The notes below the pieces were generated by a model. It did no database searches, was not told the origin of the DNA, and worked only from the letters and a program-made list of their open reading frames with translations. A stretch of DNA of 45,461 nucleotides from Reyranella sp. (GTDB taxonomy: Bacteria; Pseudomonadota; Alphaproteobacteria; Reyranellales; Reyranellaceae): NCBI GenBank assembly GCA_030684475.1, contig JAUXWB010000163.1, positions 1 through 45,461 of the forward strand, given 5' to 3'. Numbering within the stretch: the first letter of the stretch is position 1; every line of letters starts with the position of its first letter. Below are positions 33,119 to 42,878 of this stretch, in pieces. The position numbers were made by a program, and so were the translations under genes.

Positions 33119-34009
33119 ATGAATTGGCTGACCAATTTCGTCCGGCCCAAACTGCGTGCGCTGGTCGCCCGCAAGGAAACCCCCGAGAACCTCTGGCTGA
33201 AATGCCAGAAGTGCGAACAGATGCTGTTCATGCGCGACTGGGAGGCCAACCAGGAGGTCTGCACCCACTGCGGCCACCATATGCGCATCAGGCCCCTGAA
33301 GCGCCTGCCGTACCTGTTCGACGAGGGTCGGTACGAACTGCATCCCCTGCCGCGCGTCACTGTCGATCCGCTCAAGTTCCGCCACGCCAAGCGCTACGAT
33401 GCGCAGCTCAAGGAGGCCCAGGCCAAGGCCCAGGGCACAACCGATGCGCTGGTGGTGTCGAGCGGCCCGATGGGCGGTCGCGTCGCCATCGTGGCGCTGC
33501 TCGATTTCGGCTTCATGGGCGGCTCGATGGGCACCGCGGTGGGCGAGGGGCTGGTGATGGCCGCCGAACTGGCCGTGGCACGCAAGGCGCCGCTGATCGT
33601 CTTCTCGGCCTCGGGCGGTGCGCGCATGCAGGAGGGCATCCTTTCCCTGATGCAGCTCACGCGGACCACCGTCGCCGTACGCAAGGTGAAGGAAGCGGGC
33701 CTGCCCTACATCGTCGTCCTGACCGATCCGACGACCGGCGGCGTGTCGGCGTCCTTCGCGATGCTGGGCGATGTCCACATCGCCGAGCCCGACGCCATCA
33801 TCGGCTTCGCCGGTCCGCGCGTGATCCAGGACACCATCCGCCAGGAGCTGCCGGCGGGCTTCCAGCGCTCCGAATATCTGCTCGAACACGGCATGGTCGA
33901 TGCCGTCGTGCACCGCCACAAGCTGCGTGAGACGCTGATCGGCCTGACCTCGCTGTTCATGGATCCCGTCGTTTCGGAAGGTCGCGGCCTCGCGGTCGCG
34001 GTCCGCTGA
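33119..34009 (+). CDS. accD: Acetyl-CoA carboxylase carboxyltransferase subunit beta
   Basis: A 296-residue subunit that, with AccA, transfers the carboxyl group from biotin to acetyl-CoA to make malonyl-CoA for fatty-acid synthesis. The N-terminal zinc ribbon is Cys29-x2-Cys32 and Cys48-x2-Cys51. The crotonase-like domain carries the oxyanion motif SASGGARMQEG and the DPTTGGVSASFAMLGD segment. Length is normal. No ribosome site is visible before the ATG. folC follows ten bases after its stop, the usual alphaproteobacterial order. Confidence 0.96.
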   Translation: MNWLTNFVRPKLRALVARKETPENLWLKCQKCEQMLFMRDWEANQEVCTHCGHHMRIRPLKRLPYLFDEGRYELHPLPRVTVDPLKFRHAKRYDAQLKEAQAKAQGTTDALVVSSGPMGGRVAIVALLDFGFMGGSMGTAVGEGLVMAAELAVARKAPLIVFSASGGARMQEGILSLMQLTRTTVAVRKVKEAGLPYIVVLTDPTTGGVSASFAMLGDVHIAEPDAIIGFAGPRVIQDTIRQELPAGFQRSEYLLEHGMVDAVVHRHKLRETLIGLTSLFMDPVVSEGRGLAVAVR

Positions 34010-34019
34010 GGGTCCCAGC

Positions 34020-35312
34020 GTGACGGATGCCATTCTGGAGCGCCTCCTGCGGCTCCATCCGCGATTGATCGACCTCGGGTTGGAACGCACCGAACGGCTG
34101 CTCGAGACCCTGGGGTCGCCGCATCTCAAACTGCCACCAGTCGTTCACGTCGCCGGCACGAATGGCAAGGGCTCGCTGGTTGCCTACATCAGGGCGATGA
34201 CCGAGGCAGCGGGCTATCGCGTGCACGTCTACACCTCGCCGCATCTCGTCCGTTTCAACGAGCGTATCCGGGTCGCCGGACGCCTGATCGAGGACGATGA
34301 ACTCGACGCCATTTTGGCGGAGTGCGAAAAGGTCAACGATGGAAAGCCCATCACGTTCTTCGAGATCACAACCGTCGCGGCATTTCTCGCCTTTGCCCGT
34401 GTGCCGGCCGACCTGGCGGTGATCGAGGTTGGCATGGGGGGACGCTTCGATACCACCAACGTGGTCAATCCCATGGTCTCGGCAATCACGCCGATCGGCT
34501 ATGATCACACCGGCTTCCTGGGCGACAAGCTCGAAAGTATTGCCGGCCAGAAAGCCGGCATCCTCAAGCGCGCCGTGCCGGCGGTGATCGGCCGCCAGCG
34601 CGCCGTGTCGGCTTCGGTGATCGCCGCCGAAGCGGCCAAGTTCGCGTCGCCGCTCTTTCGCCTCGGCCGCGAATGGCAGGTGGCACCCACGGCTTCCGGC
34701 TTCGCCTACCAAAGCGACCTGGTGAGCCTCGACCTCCCGGCGCCGGCACTGGCGGGTGCACACCAGCTCGACAATGCCGCGACCGCAGTCGCCTGCATCG
34801 AGCGCCTGCGTGCGGCCAGGTTCGATATCGACGAGAAGGCGATCCGCGCCGGGCTGAAGTCGGTCGAATGGCCGGCGCGATTGCAGAGACTCACCAAGGG
34901 GCCACTGGTCGAGGCCCTGCCGCCGGGCTGCGAGCTGTGGCTCGATGGTGGCCATAACGAGGATTGCGGCCTGGTGCTGGGGCGCATGGCCAGCGACTGG
35001 GCCAAGGAGCCGGCTCCGCTGCCGCTCTACCTTGTGTTTGCCATGCAGACGACCAAGGACGCTTCGGGCTTCCTGCGGCCGCTCAGCCGTCACGCCGTGG
35101 CCGCGCGGGCCGTGCCCTTCCCAGAGGGCCACGCCGCCTATACACCGGTCGAAGCCTGCGCCAAAGCGGCGGAAGTCGGCCTCGATTGCGTGCCCGTAAA
35201 CGACATCGGCGCGGCGCTGGAAGACCTGTTGGCCACCCAGCCTGCGCCAATGCGCATTCTCATCTGTGGTTCGCTCTACCTCGCGGGAGCCGTGCTGGTC
35301 CGCAACGGTTGA
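34020..35312 (+). CDS. folC: Bifunctional folylpolyglutamate/dihydrofolate synthase
   Basis: A 430-residue Mur-ligase-family enzyme that adds glutamate to dihydropteroate and to tetrahydrofolates. The ATP-binding P-loop is GTNGKGS at 46-52. The omega-loop region TSPHLVRFNERI, the metal-site segment EVGMGGRFDTTN, and the C-terminal LDGGHNEDC motif are all present. It begins with GTG, giving MTDAILERLL, and follows accD closely. It converges on trxA, with only six bases between the two stops. Confidence 0.94.
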   Translation: MTDAILERLLRLHPRLIDLGLERTERLLETLGSPHLKLPPVVHVAGTNGKGSLVAYIRAMTEAAGYRVHVYTSPHLVRFNERIRVAGRLIEDDELDAILAECEKVNDGKPITFFEITTVAAFLAFARVPADLAVIEVGMGGRFDTTNVVNPMVSAITPIGYDHTGFLGDKLESIAGQKAGILKRAVPAVIGRQRAVSASVIAAEAAKFASPLFRLGREWQVAPTASGFAYQSDLVSLDLPAPALAGAHQLDNAATAVACIERLRAARFDIDEKAIRAGLKSVEWPARLQRLTKGPLVEALPPGCELWLDGGHNEDCGLVLGRMASDWAKEPAPLPLYLVFAMQTTKDASGFLRPLSRHAVAARAVPFPEGHAAYTPVEACAKAAEVGLDCVPVNDIGAALEDLLATQPAPMRILICGSLYLAGAVLVRNG

Positions 35313-35318
35313 AGATCC

Positions 35319-35639
35319 CTACGCGATTGCGGTGTTGATCCAGCTTACCAGCTTCTGCTTGGGCTCGGCGCCGATCTTGGTCGCGGCGACCTGGCCGTTC
35401 TTGAACAGCAGCAGGGTGGGGATCGAGCGCACGCCATAGCGCGTCGGTACCATCGGGTTCTCGTCGATATTGACCTTCACGACCTTGAGCTTGCCGTCCA
35501 TGTCCTTGGCGATGTCCTCGAGCGACGGGCCGATCATGCGGCACGGGCCGCACCACTCCGCCCAGAAGTCGACGAGCACGGGCGTGTCCGACTTCAGGAC
35601 TTCCTGCTCGAAGGAAGCATCGGTTGCTTTGACGGTCAT
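35319..35639 (-). CDS. trxA: Thioredoxin
   Basis: A 106-residue cytoplasmic thioredoxin with the redox pair Cys30/Cys33 in [10 protein letters not shown]. The cis-proline loop [12 protein letters not shown] and the buried Asp in VDFWA are in place. It reduces disulfides in enzymes such as ribonucleotide reductase, and a thioredoxin of this kind could feed electrons to the DsbD-like protein encoded at 15658-17790. A GGAG site lies upstream. It follows addA after 83 bases that hold a hairpin, so it probably has its own promoter in part. Confidence 0.96.
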   Translation of the reverse strand: MTVKATDASFEQEVLKSDTPVLVDFWAEWCGPCRMIGPSLEDIAKDMDGKLKVVKVNIDENPMVPTRYGVRSIPTLLLFKNGQVAATKIGAEPKQKLVSWINTAIA

Positions 35640-35651
35640 GGTGGGTTCTCC

Positions 35652-35682
35652 AAAAACAATACAGGCCGGTCAATGGACCGGC
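35652..35682 (-). terminator. Probable terminator after addA
   Basis: On the minus strand, GCCGGTC-CATT-GACCGGC forms a perfect 7-bp hairpin followed by CTGTATTGTTTTT. The T run is interrupted, so termination may be partial and allow some readthrough into trxA. Confidence 0.55.
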
Positions 35683-35722
35683 GCCGCCCTTGATCTGAAG
35701 CTAGGAACCGCGACTGTCCGAG

Positions 35723-38700
35723 TCAAGATGCAACGACATAAGGCATTGATTTATCAAGTGTTTCTGCATCGATTTCCATCAACTTGGGAGCTGCTGTCCA
35801 CAGCAGAAAGGCGCGCACCGGGCGGCCCGGATAGATCGCCTGGAGAAGGCTGCGATAGAGCGCGAGCTGGCGGCGATAGGCGATCGCCACGCCGTCGGGC
35901 GACTCCGGCGGCGGCTTGTTGGTCTTGTAGTCGACGATCAGGACTTCTCTTGTCGATACGGCCAGCCGGTCGACTTGGCCGCTGACGGTGAAGGTGCCGC
36001 GTGGCGTCTTCACCGTGCCGATCAGGGGCACCTCGGCACGAGAGCCCTTGGCGAACAGCGCGGCATGCGCCGGTGCTTCGGTGACGGCAAGCGCTTCGGC
36101 GGTCCACTGCTCGACATCCTCCGGCGCGAGGCCATGGGCGGGCTGCGCGAGGAAGCGGCGTGCCGCTGCGGCGCGTTCGGCTGCCGGCAGTGACGGAAGA
36201 TGGCGCAGCAGTTCGTGCAGCAACAGGCCGCGCTGCCAGCGCTGGGCATCGTCGGCGGCGAGCGGACTGAAGGCGCGTGGTGCGGCTGTCGCCTCGTCGG
36301 GCAACGGCTGGGAGGGGGCGAGCGGCGTGGGTGGATCGGGCTCGTGAGGTGCCGGCTTGCCCCACCACGCCGGCAGCTTGGCCTCGGTCGGCATTTCCAG
36401 TTCGGCCTGCTTGGGCAGTGCGATCTCGCCCGGGCCCACCAGCTCGAAGCCGAGTCCGGACCAGCCGTCGCGGAGTAGCTCCTTCGCAAAGTCGAAATCG
36501 CGCACCACGGCGCGCAGTCGTTGCGGGCCGTAGGCCGTCAGCGGGGTGTCGACGCTCGACCTCAAGCCGGCTTCGATGTGCTCGTACCAGCAGCCTGCAT
36601 CCTGCTTCTTCGCGCCGGTCCATCCGCCGACATAAAGTCGGTCCTCAGCGCGCGTCATCGCGACATAGAGCAGGCGATTCTGCTCTTCGAGTGCCCGGGC
36701 TTTGGCACGATCACGCCAGGCGCGTGCCAGTTCGTTGGCATCGCCGGTGCGCGGCAGCCAGAGCCGCGCCTCGCCGTCGTCGGCGACCAGCAGGCGTTCG
36801 TGGCTGGCCGGTACGCGTGTCGTATCCGGCATGTAGACGACTGGCGCCTGCAGGCCTTTTGCAGCATGCACGGTCAGGATGCGCACCTGCCGTCGCCGGT
36901 TCTGGTCGAGGTCGCGCTTGATCTCGCCGCCGCCCGCCTCGAACCAGCGCAGGAAGCCCTGCAGTGAGCCCGGCTCGGCCTGCTGGTATTGCAATGCGCG
37001 CGACAGCAGCTCGTCGATTGGATCGGCCGCCTCGCGGCCCAGCCGCTCCAGCAAGCGGACGCGACCGCCCTCCGGTCCTAGGGCCTCGGCGAAGAAGTCG
37101 AAGGGCGTGGTGAAGTCGGCACGGGTCAGCCAGGCCGAGAGACGGGCGTGCGCGAAGCCGAAACGCCGGTCCTCCGAACGGGAACGCAAGGCCTGCCATA
37201 GATGGCCCTTGCGGTCCCAAGCCAGGGCGAACAGCGCTTCCTCATCGAGACCAACCAGCGGCGACTTGAGCAGGCAGGCGAGGTTGAGGTCGTCCTGCGG
37301 CAGCAGGACGAAGCGCGCCAGCGCCAGCAGGTCCTGAATCGCCAACTCGCTCCCGAGATCGAGGCGATCGACGCCGGCGACGTCGATGCCTTCGCGCTTT
37401 AACTCCCGCACCAGTGCCGTCACCAGGGCGTTGCGGCGGCGCACGAGCACCATGAAGTGCCCGGCGTTTAGCACCTCGCCGGTGCTGGCACGGCGCTCCG
37501 TGCCGATCAGGCCACGCATGTGCACGGCGATGAGGCGGGCGAGCCGCTCATGCGGCGCCCGGATCATGTCGGGCTTCGCCTCGAGATCGGTCGTGTCGAC
37601 TCCGCTCGCCTCGGCGGCCACGACCGGCCACAGCTCGACCCGGCCGGGTTGGCCGACGCGACTCGGACGATGCCAGACCTCCTGCTCGGGCCCGGTGAGG
37701 CCCTTGGCGGCGGCCCCGGTGGCGAACACCCAGTCCACGGCGTCGAGGACCGCCGCGGTCGAACGGAAGGAGACGTTGAGATCGACTCGCTTCAGGCGCC
37801 TGGCACTGTTGTCTCGGTGCTTTTCGCGACTGCGGCCGGCGAACCAGTCGTGCATCTCCGCGAGCTTGCGCGGATCGGCGCGCTGGAAGCTGAAAATCGA
37901 TTGCTTGGTGTCGCCGACGGCGAAGATCGTGCGGTTGCGTTCGTCGCCGCTGCCGACGACGAAGAATTCCTCGGTCAGGCGGCGGATCACCTCCCATTGG
38001 TCCGGGTTGGTGTCCTGCGCCTCGTCGACCAGCACATGGTCGAGGCCGCCGTCGAGCTTGTAGAGCACCCAGGCGGCACTTCCCGCGTTTTCGAGGAGGC
38101 GGCGGGTTGCCACGATCAGGTCGTCATAGTCGAGTGCGCCGCGTCGGCGTTTGGCGCGGCCATAACGCTCGACGATGTCGAGGCCGAGCCGCAGCAGCGC
38201 CATCGTGCGCTCGACCAGAGCGGCACCGTTGGCGCGATCGATGGCGGCGCGGATACGTTTGGCCTCGACCAACAGCACCTCCGCCACGTCGGGCATCGCT
38301 TTCTGCGCGGCTTTGGTGGCAAGCCGTGCCAGGATTTGTCCCTCCCTGGTGAAGAAAGCCTTGCAGTAGCCGTCGAAGCGCGCGTGCCGCGAGTCGGTAT
38401 CGTCCAGCCATTCGAGGATAATGGCGCTGCGAGTGGCGTCGGTCGGACTGCCGCGCGACAGGGCGACCGCGGCCGCGCGGACCAGGCGGGCGTCGAAGGC
38501 GGCATCGAGGCAAGCGCCGGACAGGATCGCGCCGGCGCTGTCCTCGGGATCGCATCCGAGTTCCCTAGCGAGGCGCGCGCGTTCGCGGACAAGTCCCGCC
38601 TCGTCGGCAATGCGCGCCAGGAGCCAGGCGCGCTCGCCCAGCAGCTTCTTCATCAAGTCGGTGTATTCGGTTGCGGAGACCTTGTTCGCCACGGCCGCCA

Positions 38701-39250
38701 GCGCGTCGCGCAGGGCGAGTGGCGCGTCGCGGCGCGCCAGGGCCTCCATCTGGCCGTTTTCAGCCTGTTTCAACAGCGTCGCCGCCTCGCCATCGTCGAG
38801 GACGTCGAAGCCGGGTGCCACGCTGGCCTCGAGTGGGAAGCGCTTGAGCAAAGCTTGGCAGAAGGCATGAATGGTGAGGATGTTGATGCCGCCTGGCGCA
38901 TCGAGTACGCGGGCGAACAGGCGACGCGCCACCGGCCGCTCGTCGTCCTCCGGCGGTCGGTCGATCAGCTCGGTGATCTCCCTGTCGAGCTGTGCATCGT
39001 CGGCCATTGCCCAGCGACCGAGCTGGCCGGCCAGCCTGTTGCGCATTTCGGCCGCCGCCGCCTTGGTGAAGGTCAGGCAGAGAATGCGCTCGGGCTTCAC
39101 GCCGTCCAGCAGCAGGCGTGTCACGCGGTCGGTCAGCACTTTGGTTTTGCCGGTGCCGGCGTTTGCCTCGACCCAGGCGGAGTAGGCAGGGGCTGTGGCC
39201 TGCCGCTGGGCCATGGTCGCGAGGTGGCGGGAGTCGAGCGCGTCGTTCAT
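35723..39250 (-). CDS. addA: AddA: helicase-nuclease subunit A of the AddAB double-strand break repair complex
   Basis: A 1175-residue UvrD/Rep-family helicase with a C-terminal RecB-type nuclease. The Walker A motif is GTGKT at 32-36 (EANAGTGKTKVLTDR). Helicase motifs LCLTFTKAAAAEM, VDEAQDTN, GDTKQSIFSFQRA and the late TVHAAKGLQAPVV follow in order. The nuclease motif is DYK with Asp1107 and Lys1109 (LIVDYKTNKPPP). AddAB resects broken ends for RecA loading. I chose the ATG (MNDALDSRHLATMAQ) that overlaps the addB stop as ATGA; the frame extends nine codons upstream into addB. A GAGGCGAGGA ribosome site precedes it. Confidence 0.95.
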   Translation of the reverse strand: MNDALDSRHLATMAQRQATAPAYSAWVEANAGTGKTKVLTDRVTRLLLDGVKPERILCLTFTKAAAAEMRNRLAGQLGRWAMADDAQLDREITELIDRPPEDDERPVARRLFARVLDAPGGINILTIHAFCQALLKRFPLEASVAPGFDVLDDGEAATLLKQAENGQMEALARRDAPLALRDALAAVANKVSATEYTDLMKKLLGERAWLLARIADEAGLVRERARLARELGCDPEDSAGAILSGACLDAAFDARLVRAAAVALSRGSPTDATRSAIILEWLDDTDSRHARFDGYCKAFFTREGQILARLATKAAQKAMPDVAEVLLVEAKRIRAAIDRANGAALVERTMALLRLGLDIVERYGRAKRRRGALDYDDLIVATRRLLENAGSAAWVLYKLDGGLDHVLVDEAQDTNPDQWEVIRRLTEEFFVVGSGDERNRTIFAVGDTKQSIFSFQRADPRKLAEMHDWFAGRSREKHRDNSARRLKRVDLNVSFRSTAAVLDAVDWVFATGAAAKGLTGPEQEVWHRPSRVGQPGRVELWPVVAAEASGVDTTDLEAKPDMIRAPHERLARLIAVHMRGLIGTERRASTGEVLNAGHFMVLVRRRNALVTALVRELKREGIDVAGVDRLDLGSELAIQDLLALARFVLLPQDDLNLACLLKSPLVGLDEEALFALAWDRKGHLWQALRSRSEDRRFGFAHARLSAWLTRADFTTPFDFFAEALGPEGGRVRLLERLGREAADPIDELLSRALQYQQAEPGSLQGFLRWFEAGGGEIKRDLDQNRRRQVRILTVHAAKGLQAPVVYMPDTTRVPASHERLLVADDGEARLWLPRTGDANELARAWRDRAKARALEEQNRLLYVAMTRAEDRLYVGGWTGAKKQDAGCWYEHIEAGLRSSVDTPLTAYGPQRLRAVVRDFDFAKELLRDGWSGLGFELVGPGEIALPKQAELEMPTEAKLPAWWGKPAPHEPDPPTPLAPSQPLPDEATAAPRAFSPLAADDAQRWQRGLLLHELLRHLPSLPAAERAAAARRFLAQPAHGLAPEDVEQWTAEALAVTEAPAHAALFAKGSRAEVPLIGTVKTPRGTFTVSGQVDRLAVSTREVLIVDYKTNKPPPESPDGVAIAYRRQLALYRSLLQAIYPGRPVRAFLLWTAAPKLMEIDAETLDKSMPYVVAS

Positions 39251-42186
39251 TCCTCGCCTCCGTCCACCGTCGACCACTCGGCGACGCGTTCGAGATGCTG
39301 GTAGTCGTTGAAGTGCGGGATGAACTCGGGCCAGGGCAGGGCTGGATAAGGTGTTGCTGGGTTGGCGAAATGCACCGCCATCCTGTCCACCAGCGCCAGC
39401 ATCGCCGGGATCAGTTCGTCGCTACCCTTCACCTCCTCGATCTTGCCGCCTTCGTCGAGGCCGTTGGCGCGCCAGTAGGAGAGGTGGACCTCGTCGGCCT
39501 TCTCTTCGAGGTGCTCGAAGCCGCCGCGCTCGGCAATCGCGGCTTCGAGCAGGAGCTGCGGCGCGAACAGCGCTTCCATCTCACGGCGCGACGGCACCCG
39601 ACCTGTCTTGTAGTCAATGATTTCCAGGACGCCCTTCTCGATCTCGTCGATCCGGTCGGCCAAGGCACGGATGGTCAGGGGCCTTGACCGTGGGCCGACC
39701 TGGATGGAGCCCCAGCGTTCGCTCGCGAGCAGCTTCGTGCCGTTCGCACGCCGCGCGTTCTCGGCGGCGACGAACCATCTCGCGAGGCGCTGGAAGCGCG
39801 GCCACCAGAAGGCGCGTTCCGCCGGCGCCGTCAGCAGTTCGCCGAGGTGCTGCTCGCCCGCTTCCTCGAAGCGCGCCACGGCGTCGGGCGGCAGCAGCCC
39901 CGAAGGATGCTCGAGCAGGAAGTGCTCCAATGTCTTGTGCAGAGCCGAGCCGCGGTCGGCCGCGGCCAGCTCGGCCTCGTGAGGATCAAGTCTCTCGAGG
40001 CGCAGGATGCGTCGGGCATAGAGGCCGTACGGATCGCGCCGCCATTGCTCGATGCTGGTGACCGACAGCTCGGTCGGCCGCGCGGCAAGCGGCGGCGTCG
40101 GCTGCGGTCGCGACCAGGGCTTGTAGTCGATCGGCCGGTCGATGGCCTCGGCCCAATCGACATAATGCCTGCCACGCTGGATGTAGACCGGGGCAGGGCC
40201 TCCCGGTTCGTAGCCGAGCAACGCGTCCAGCCGCGCCAGCCAGCGCGACGATACGGTGGGGGCACCGGCCTCGCGTTCGGACCGGGTGATGAGCACGCGC
40301 TCGGCTGCAAGCGCTGAGACGAAATCGTGGGCCGACAGGCCGATCCGTCGCTCGGGCTGCGGCAGACCGAGCGCTGCGCGCATCGGCCGGTTGACCCATG
40401 GGCCGGTCTCGACGGCGGGCGGCCAGATGCCCTCGTTCAATCCGCCCAGCACCATGAGGTCGGCATGCTGCAGGCGTGCTTCGAGCGGGCCCAGGATCGA
40501 AAGTCGTGGGTGGCGTCCGAAGCGCGGGCGGATGACCTCGCCCGCCAGCATCGTTTCCAGCAGCGCCGGCCATTCGCCACCAGCGACGGCCGGCCGGCCC
40601 GCCCAGGCCTCGCGCAGCCGCGCCAGCGCGTCGGCCAGCGCTTCTCCGGCGTCACCGCGCCACAGTGTCTCGGCCGAGGCGATCATCTCGGCGGCGGCGA
40701 CGGTGGCATCGAGCAGAGCGGACGGCGAGGCTCCCTGATCCATCAGCGTGGCCAGCCCGCCGACCCTGTCGCCGAGGCGGCGCACGAGATCGGCGACCGC
40801 CTCGCGGTCTGTGTCGTTGCCGAAATCCGTGTTTGTGACGCGCGCCAGAATCGCATCGAGGCCGGCATCGGGCTTGAGGCCGCGCAGGCACTTGCGATCG
40901 AGCCGCCGAGCGACCCCGAGCGCGGCGGGCCGTTCCAGGCCGAGCAGGCAAAGCGGATGCTTGAGCAGGGCGAGCAAGTCGACCGGCGCGAAGCCGCCAT
41001 CGACGACGGCACAGGTCAGCCGCAGCAACGTGGCGGGCGGCGTGTCGACAAGCGGAGTGCCGGCCGAATCATCGATCTCGACATTCCAGCGGCGCAGCTC
41101 GGCTGCGACGCGGCGCGCCAGTCCGCGGTCGGGTGTGACTAGAGCGGCGGTCTGGGCCGGCCTCTCCAGAATCTCGCGCAAGGCCAACGCAATGACCAGG
41201 GCTTCATGGTGATGCGTGGCGCAATCGGCACGCGAGACGTGTTCGAGGGCCAGCGGATCGGGCCGCGTCCAGGCCTCGCTGGTTTCCGCCGGTCGCATCA
41301 GCTCCGCGACCAGCTTGCGGCGCACTATATTGCCCGGGCTGCCCGGCCACTCCGGCACGTCGCTGCGGGTAACGGCCAGTGTGTCGAGCAGTTCGCGCAG
41401 GCCGTACTGCGGATGTGACGGGCCGAGAACGCCCCAGCTCGTCTCGTCCATGTCGCGATCGAGGCCTGGCAGGACGATAGCTCCCTGGGGCAGGTCGGCG
41501 ACGGTCGCCAGCAGCTCTCGCGTTGCAGGCTGCGAGCCGGTCGAGCCGGCCGCGATCACCGGCGTAGACGGCGGATGCTCGCGCCAGCGTGCGGCCTGGC
41601 CGCGGATGGCGAGCGTGCGCCGCTCGATGGCGTCGATCTTTCCACGTTCGGCCAGAAGCTTTGGCCAGGCCTCGCCGACGATGGCAAGGAACTTCAGCGT
41701 ACGCTGCCAGTGGCTCGCGAAGTTGCCTTCGACCAGCCCCTCGAGCTGTTGGAACGACACGCCTTCGATCGCCAGTTCGTCGAGCAGGCGGCCGAGTTCG
41801 CGCGCGAGCTTGAGCGCCTGCGCGGCCGACTGGGCGATGGGATGGCCCTGGTCGTCCTTGAAGGCGGCCACCAATTGCGCCAGCAGCGCTTCGCGCTCCG
41901 TCGGATCGATGGCGGGCGGCAGGGCCAGGGCGCTATCGTCGCCCGGCGACAGGTCCCATTCGCTGTCGTCAACGTCGCCCAGCGGCGCCATGCGCGGCAG
42001 GATCGTGGGGCTGCCGCCCGACACCCGCAGGAAGGCCTCGCGCAGCGCCCGTACCGAGCGCCGGGTCGGCACCAGGACCAGGACATCGGCGAGGCCCAGC
42101 GGATCACCGCCATGCGCGGCCAGCACGCCTTGTGCAAGTTCATCGGCGAAGCGGCGGTCGATGCCGATGGTGAAGACGCCTTTCAT
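39247..42186 (-). CDS. addB: AddB: nuclease subunit B of the AddAB double-strand break repair complex
   Basis: A 979-residue partner of AddA with an inactivated helicase-like body and a C-terminal PD-(D/E)XK nuclease domain. The nuclease motif is DYKTG with Asp858 and Lys860 (LEIIDYKTGRVPSRREME). The N-terminus reads MKGVFTIGIDRRFADELAQG, typical of alphaproteobacterial AddB. VLVPTRRSVRALREAF marks the vestigial first helicase motif. The start overlaps the stop of the nucleotidyltransferase gene (ATGA), and its own stop overlaps addA in the same way. Confidence 0.94.
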   Translation of the reverse strand: MKGVFTIGIDRRFADELAQGVLAAHGGDPLGLADVLVLVPTRRSVRALREAFLRVSGGSPTILPRMAPLGDVDDSEWDLSPGDDSALALPPAIDPTEREALLAQLVAAFKDDQGHPIAQSAAQALKLARELGRLLDELAIEGVSFQQLEGLVEGNFASHWQRTLKFLAIVGEAWPKLLAERGKIDAIERRTLAIRGQAARWREHPPSTPVIAAGSTGSQPATRELLATVADLPQGAIVLPGLDRDMDETSWGVLGPSHPQYGLRELLDTLAVTRSDVPEWPGSPGNIVRRKLVAELMRPAETSEAWTRPDPLALEHVSRADCATHHHEALVIALALREILERPAQTAALVTPDRGLARRVAAELRRWNVEIDDSAGTPLVDTPPATLLRLTCAVVDGGFAPVDLLALLKHPLCLLGLERPAALGVARRLDRKCLRGLKPDAGLDAILARVTNTDFGNDTDREAVADLVRRLGDRVGGLATLMDQGASPSALLDATVAAAEMIASAETLWRGDAGEALADALARLREAWAGRPAVAGGEWPALLETMLAGEVIRPRFGRHPRLSILGPLEARLQHADLMVLGGLNEGIWPPAVETGPWVNRPMRAALGLPQPERRIGLSAHDFVSALAAERVLITRSEREAGAPTVSSRWLARLDALLGYEPGGPAPVYIQRGRHYVDWAEAIDRPIDYKPWSRPQPTPPLAARPTELSVTSIEQWRRDPYGLYARRILRLERLDPHEAELAAADRGSALHKTLEHFLLEHPSGLLPPDAVARFEEAGEQHLGELLTAPAERAFWWPRFQRLARWFVAAENARRANGTKLLASERWGSIQVGPRSRPLTIRALADRIDEIEKGVLEIIDYKTGRVPSRREMEALFAPQLLLEAAIAERGGFEHLEEKADEVHLSYWRANGLDEGGKIEEVKGSDELIPAMLALVDRMAVHFANPATPYPALPWPEFIPHFNDYQHLERVAEWSTVDGGEE

Positions 42187-42878
42187 CCCAGCACCCGTTC
42201 GGCGTCGGCGAGCGCGGCCGGCGTGCCGACGTGGAACCAGTCGCCGTCGTGCACGAGGCCGTAGAGGCGGCCGGCCGCCTCGGCCCGGTTCCAGAGTTTC
42301 AGCAGCGAGAACGGTCCCTCTGAGGTGCCGTTGAACAGGCGCGGTTCGCATACCGAGATGCTGGCGAAGAGATACGGCGCCGTCTCGGCGTTACCGCGGT
42401 GACGGGCATGGCCGTCGGGCTCAAGATAGTAGTCGCCGCGGTCCTTCTCCTCGCGGCCGATCGCCGTCGCCAGTGGATGCAGCAGCAGCAGCGCGTCCAT
42501 GCGCCTCGGATCCCACATTGCCTGCAGGCGGCCCAGCATCGACTCCGGTCCGTCGCGCCACAAGCCATCGCCGTTCAGTACGAAGAACGGCCCGTTGCCG
42601 AGCAGTGGCAGGGCATTGCGAACGCTGCCACCGGTCTCCAGCAGACGATCCTCGCGGACGATGCGGGCGTGGCCTTGCAGGCGGTCGGCGATCTGGCTAC
42701 CGAGGTGATGCACGTTGACCACGATGTTCTGCACGCCGTGCCGCTGCAGGCGGTCCATCGTGCGTTCCAGCATCGAGCGGCCGGCCACGGGGATCAGCGG
42801 CTTGGGCGTGTGGTCGGTCAGCGGCCACATGCGTTCGCCGCGGCCGGCTGCCAGGATCATCGCGGTGCGGATCATCAT
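42183..42878 (-). CDS. murU: Nucleotidyltransferase, MurU-like (N-acetylmuramate 1-phosphate uridylyltransferase)
   Basis: A 231-residue NTP-transferase. The nucleotide-binding motif is LAAGRGERMWPLT, the sugar-phosphate contact is HTPKPLIPVAG, and the metal-binding Asp is in FVLNGDGLW. Length and motif spacing match MurU, which makes UDP-MurNAc from MurNAc-1-phosphate in the anabolic wall-recycling route. Other glucose-1-phosphate nucleotidyltransferases are longer. It lies directly after the amgK-like kinase gene with a 4-base ATGA overlap, the same pairing known for AmgK-MurU, which strengthens the call. Confidence 0.85.
   Translation of the reverse strand: MMIRTAMILAAGRGERMWPLTDHTPKPLIPVAGRSMLERTMDRLQRHGVQNIVVNVHHLGSQIADRLQGHARIVREDRLLETGGSVRNALPLLGNGPFFVLNGDGLWRDGPESMLGRLQAMWDPRRMDALLLLHPLATAIGREEKDRGDYYLEPDGHARHRGNAETAPYLFASISVCEPRLFNGTSEGPFSLLKLWNRAEAAGRLYGLVHDGDWFHVGTPAALADAERVLG

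Noticed and set aside
32123..34129. 668-codon open frame on the minus strand
   Set aside because: Antisense to the carboxypeptidase and accD genes; no recognisable domain.
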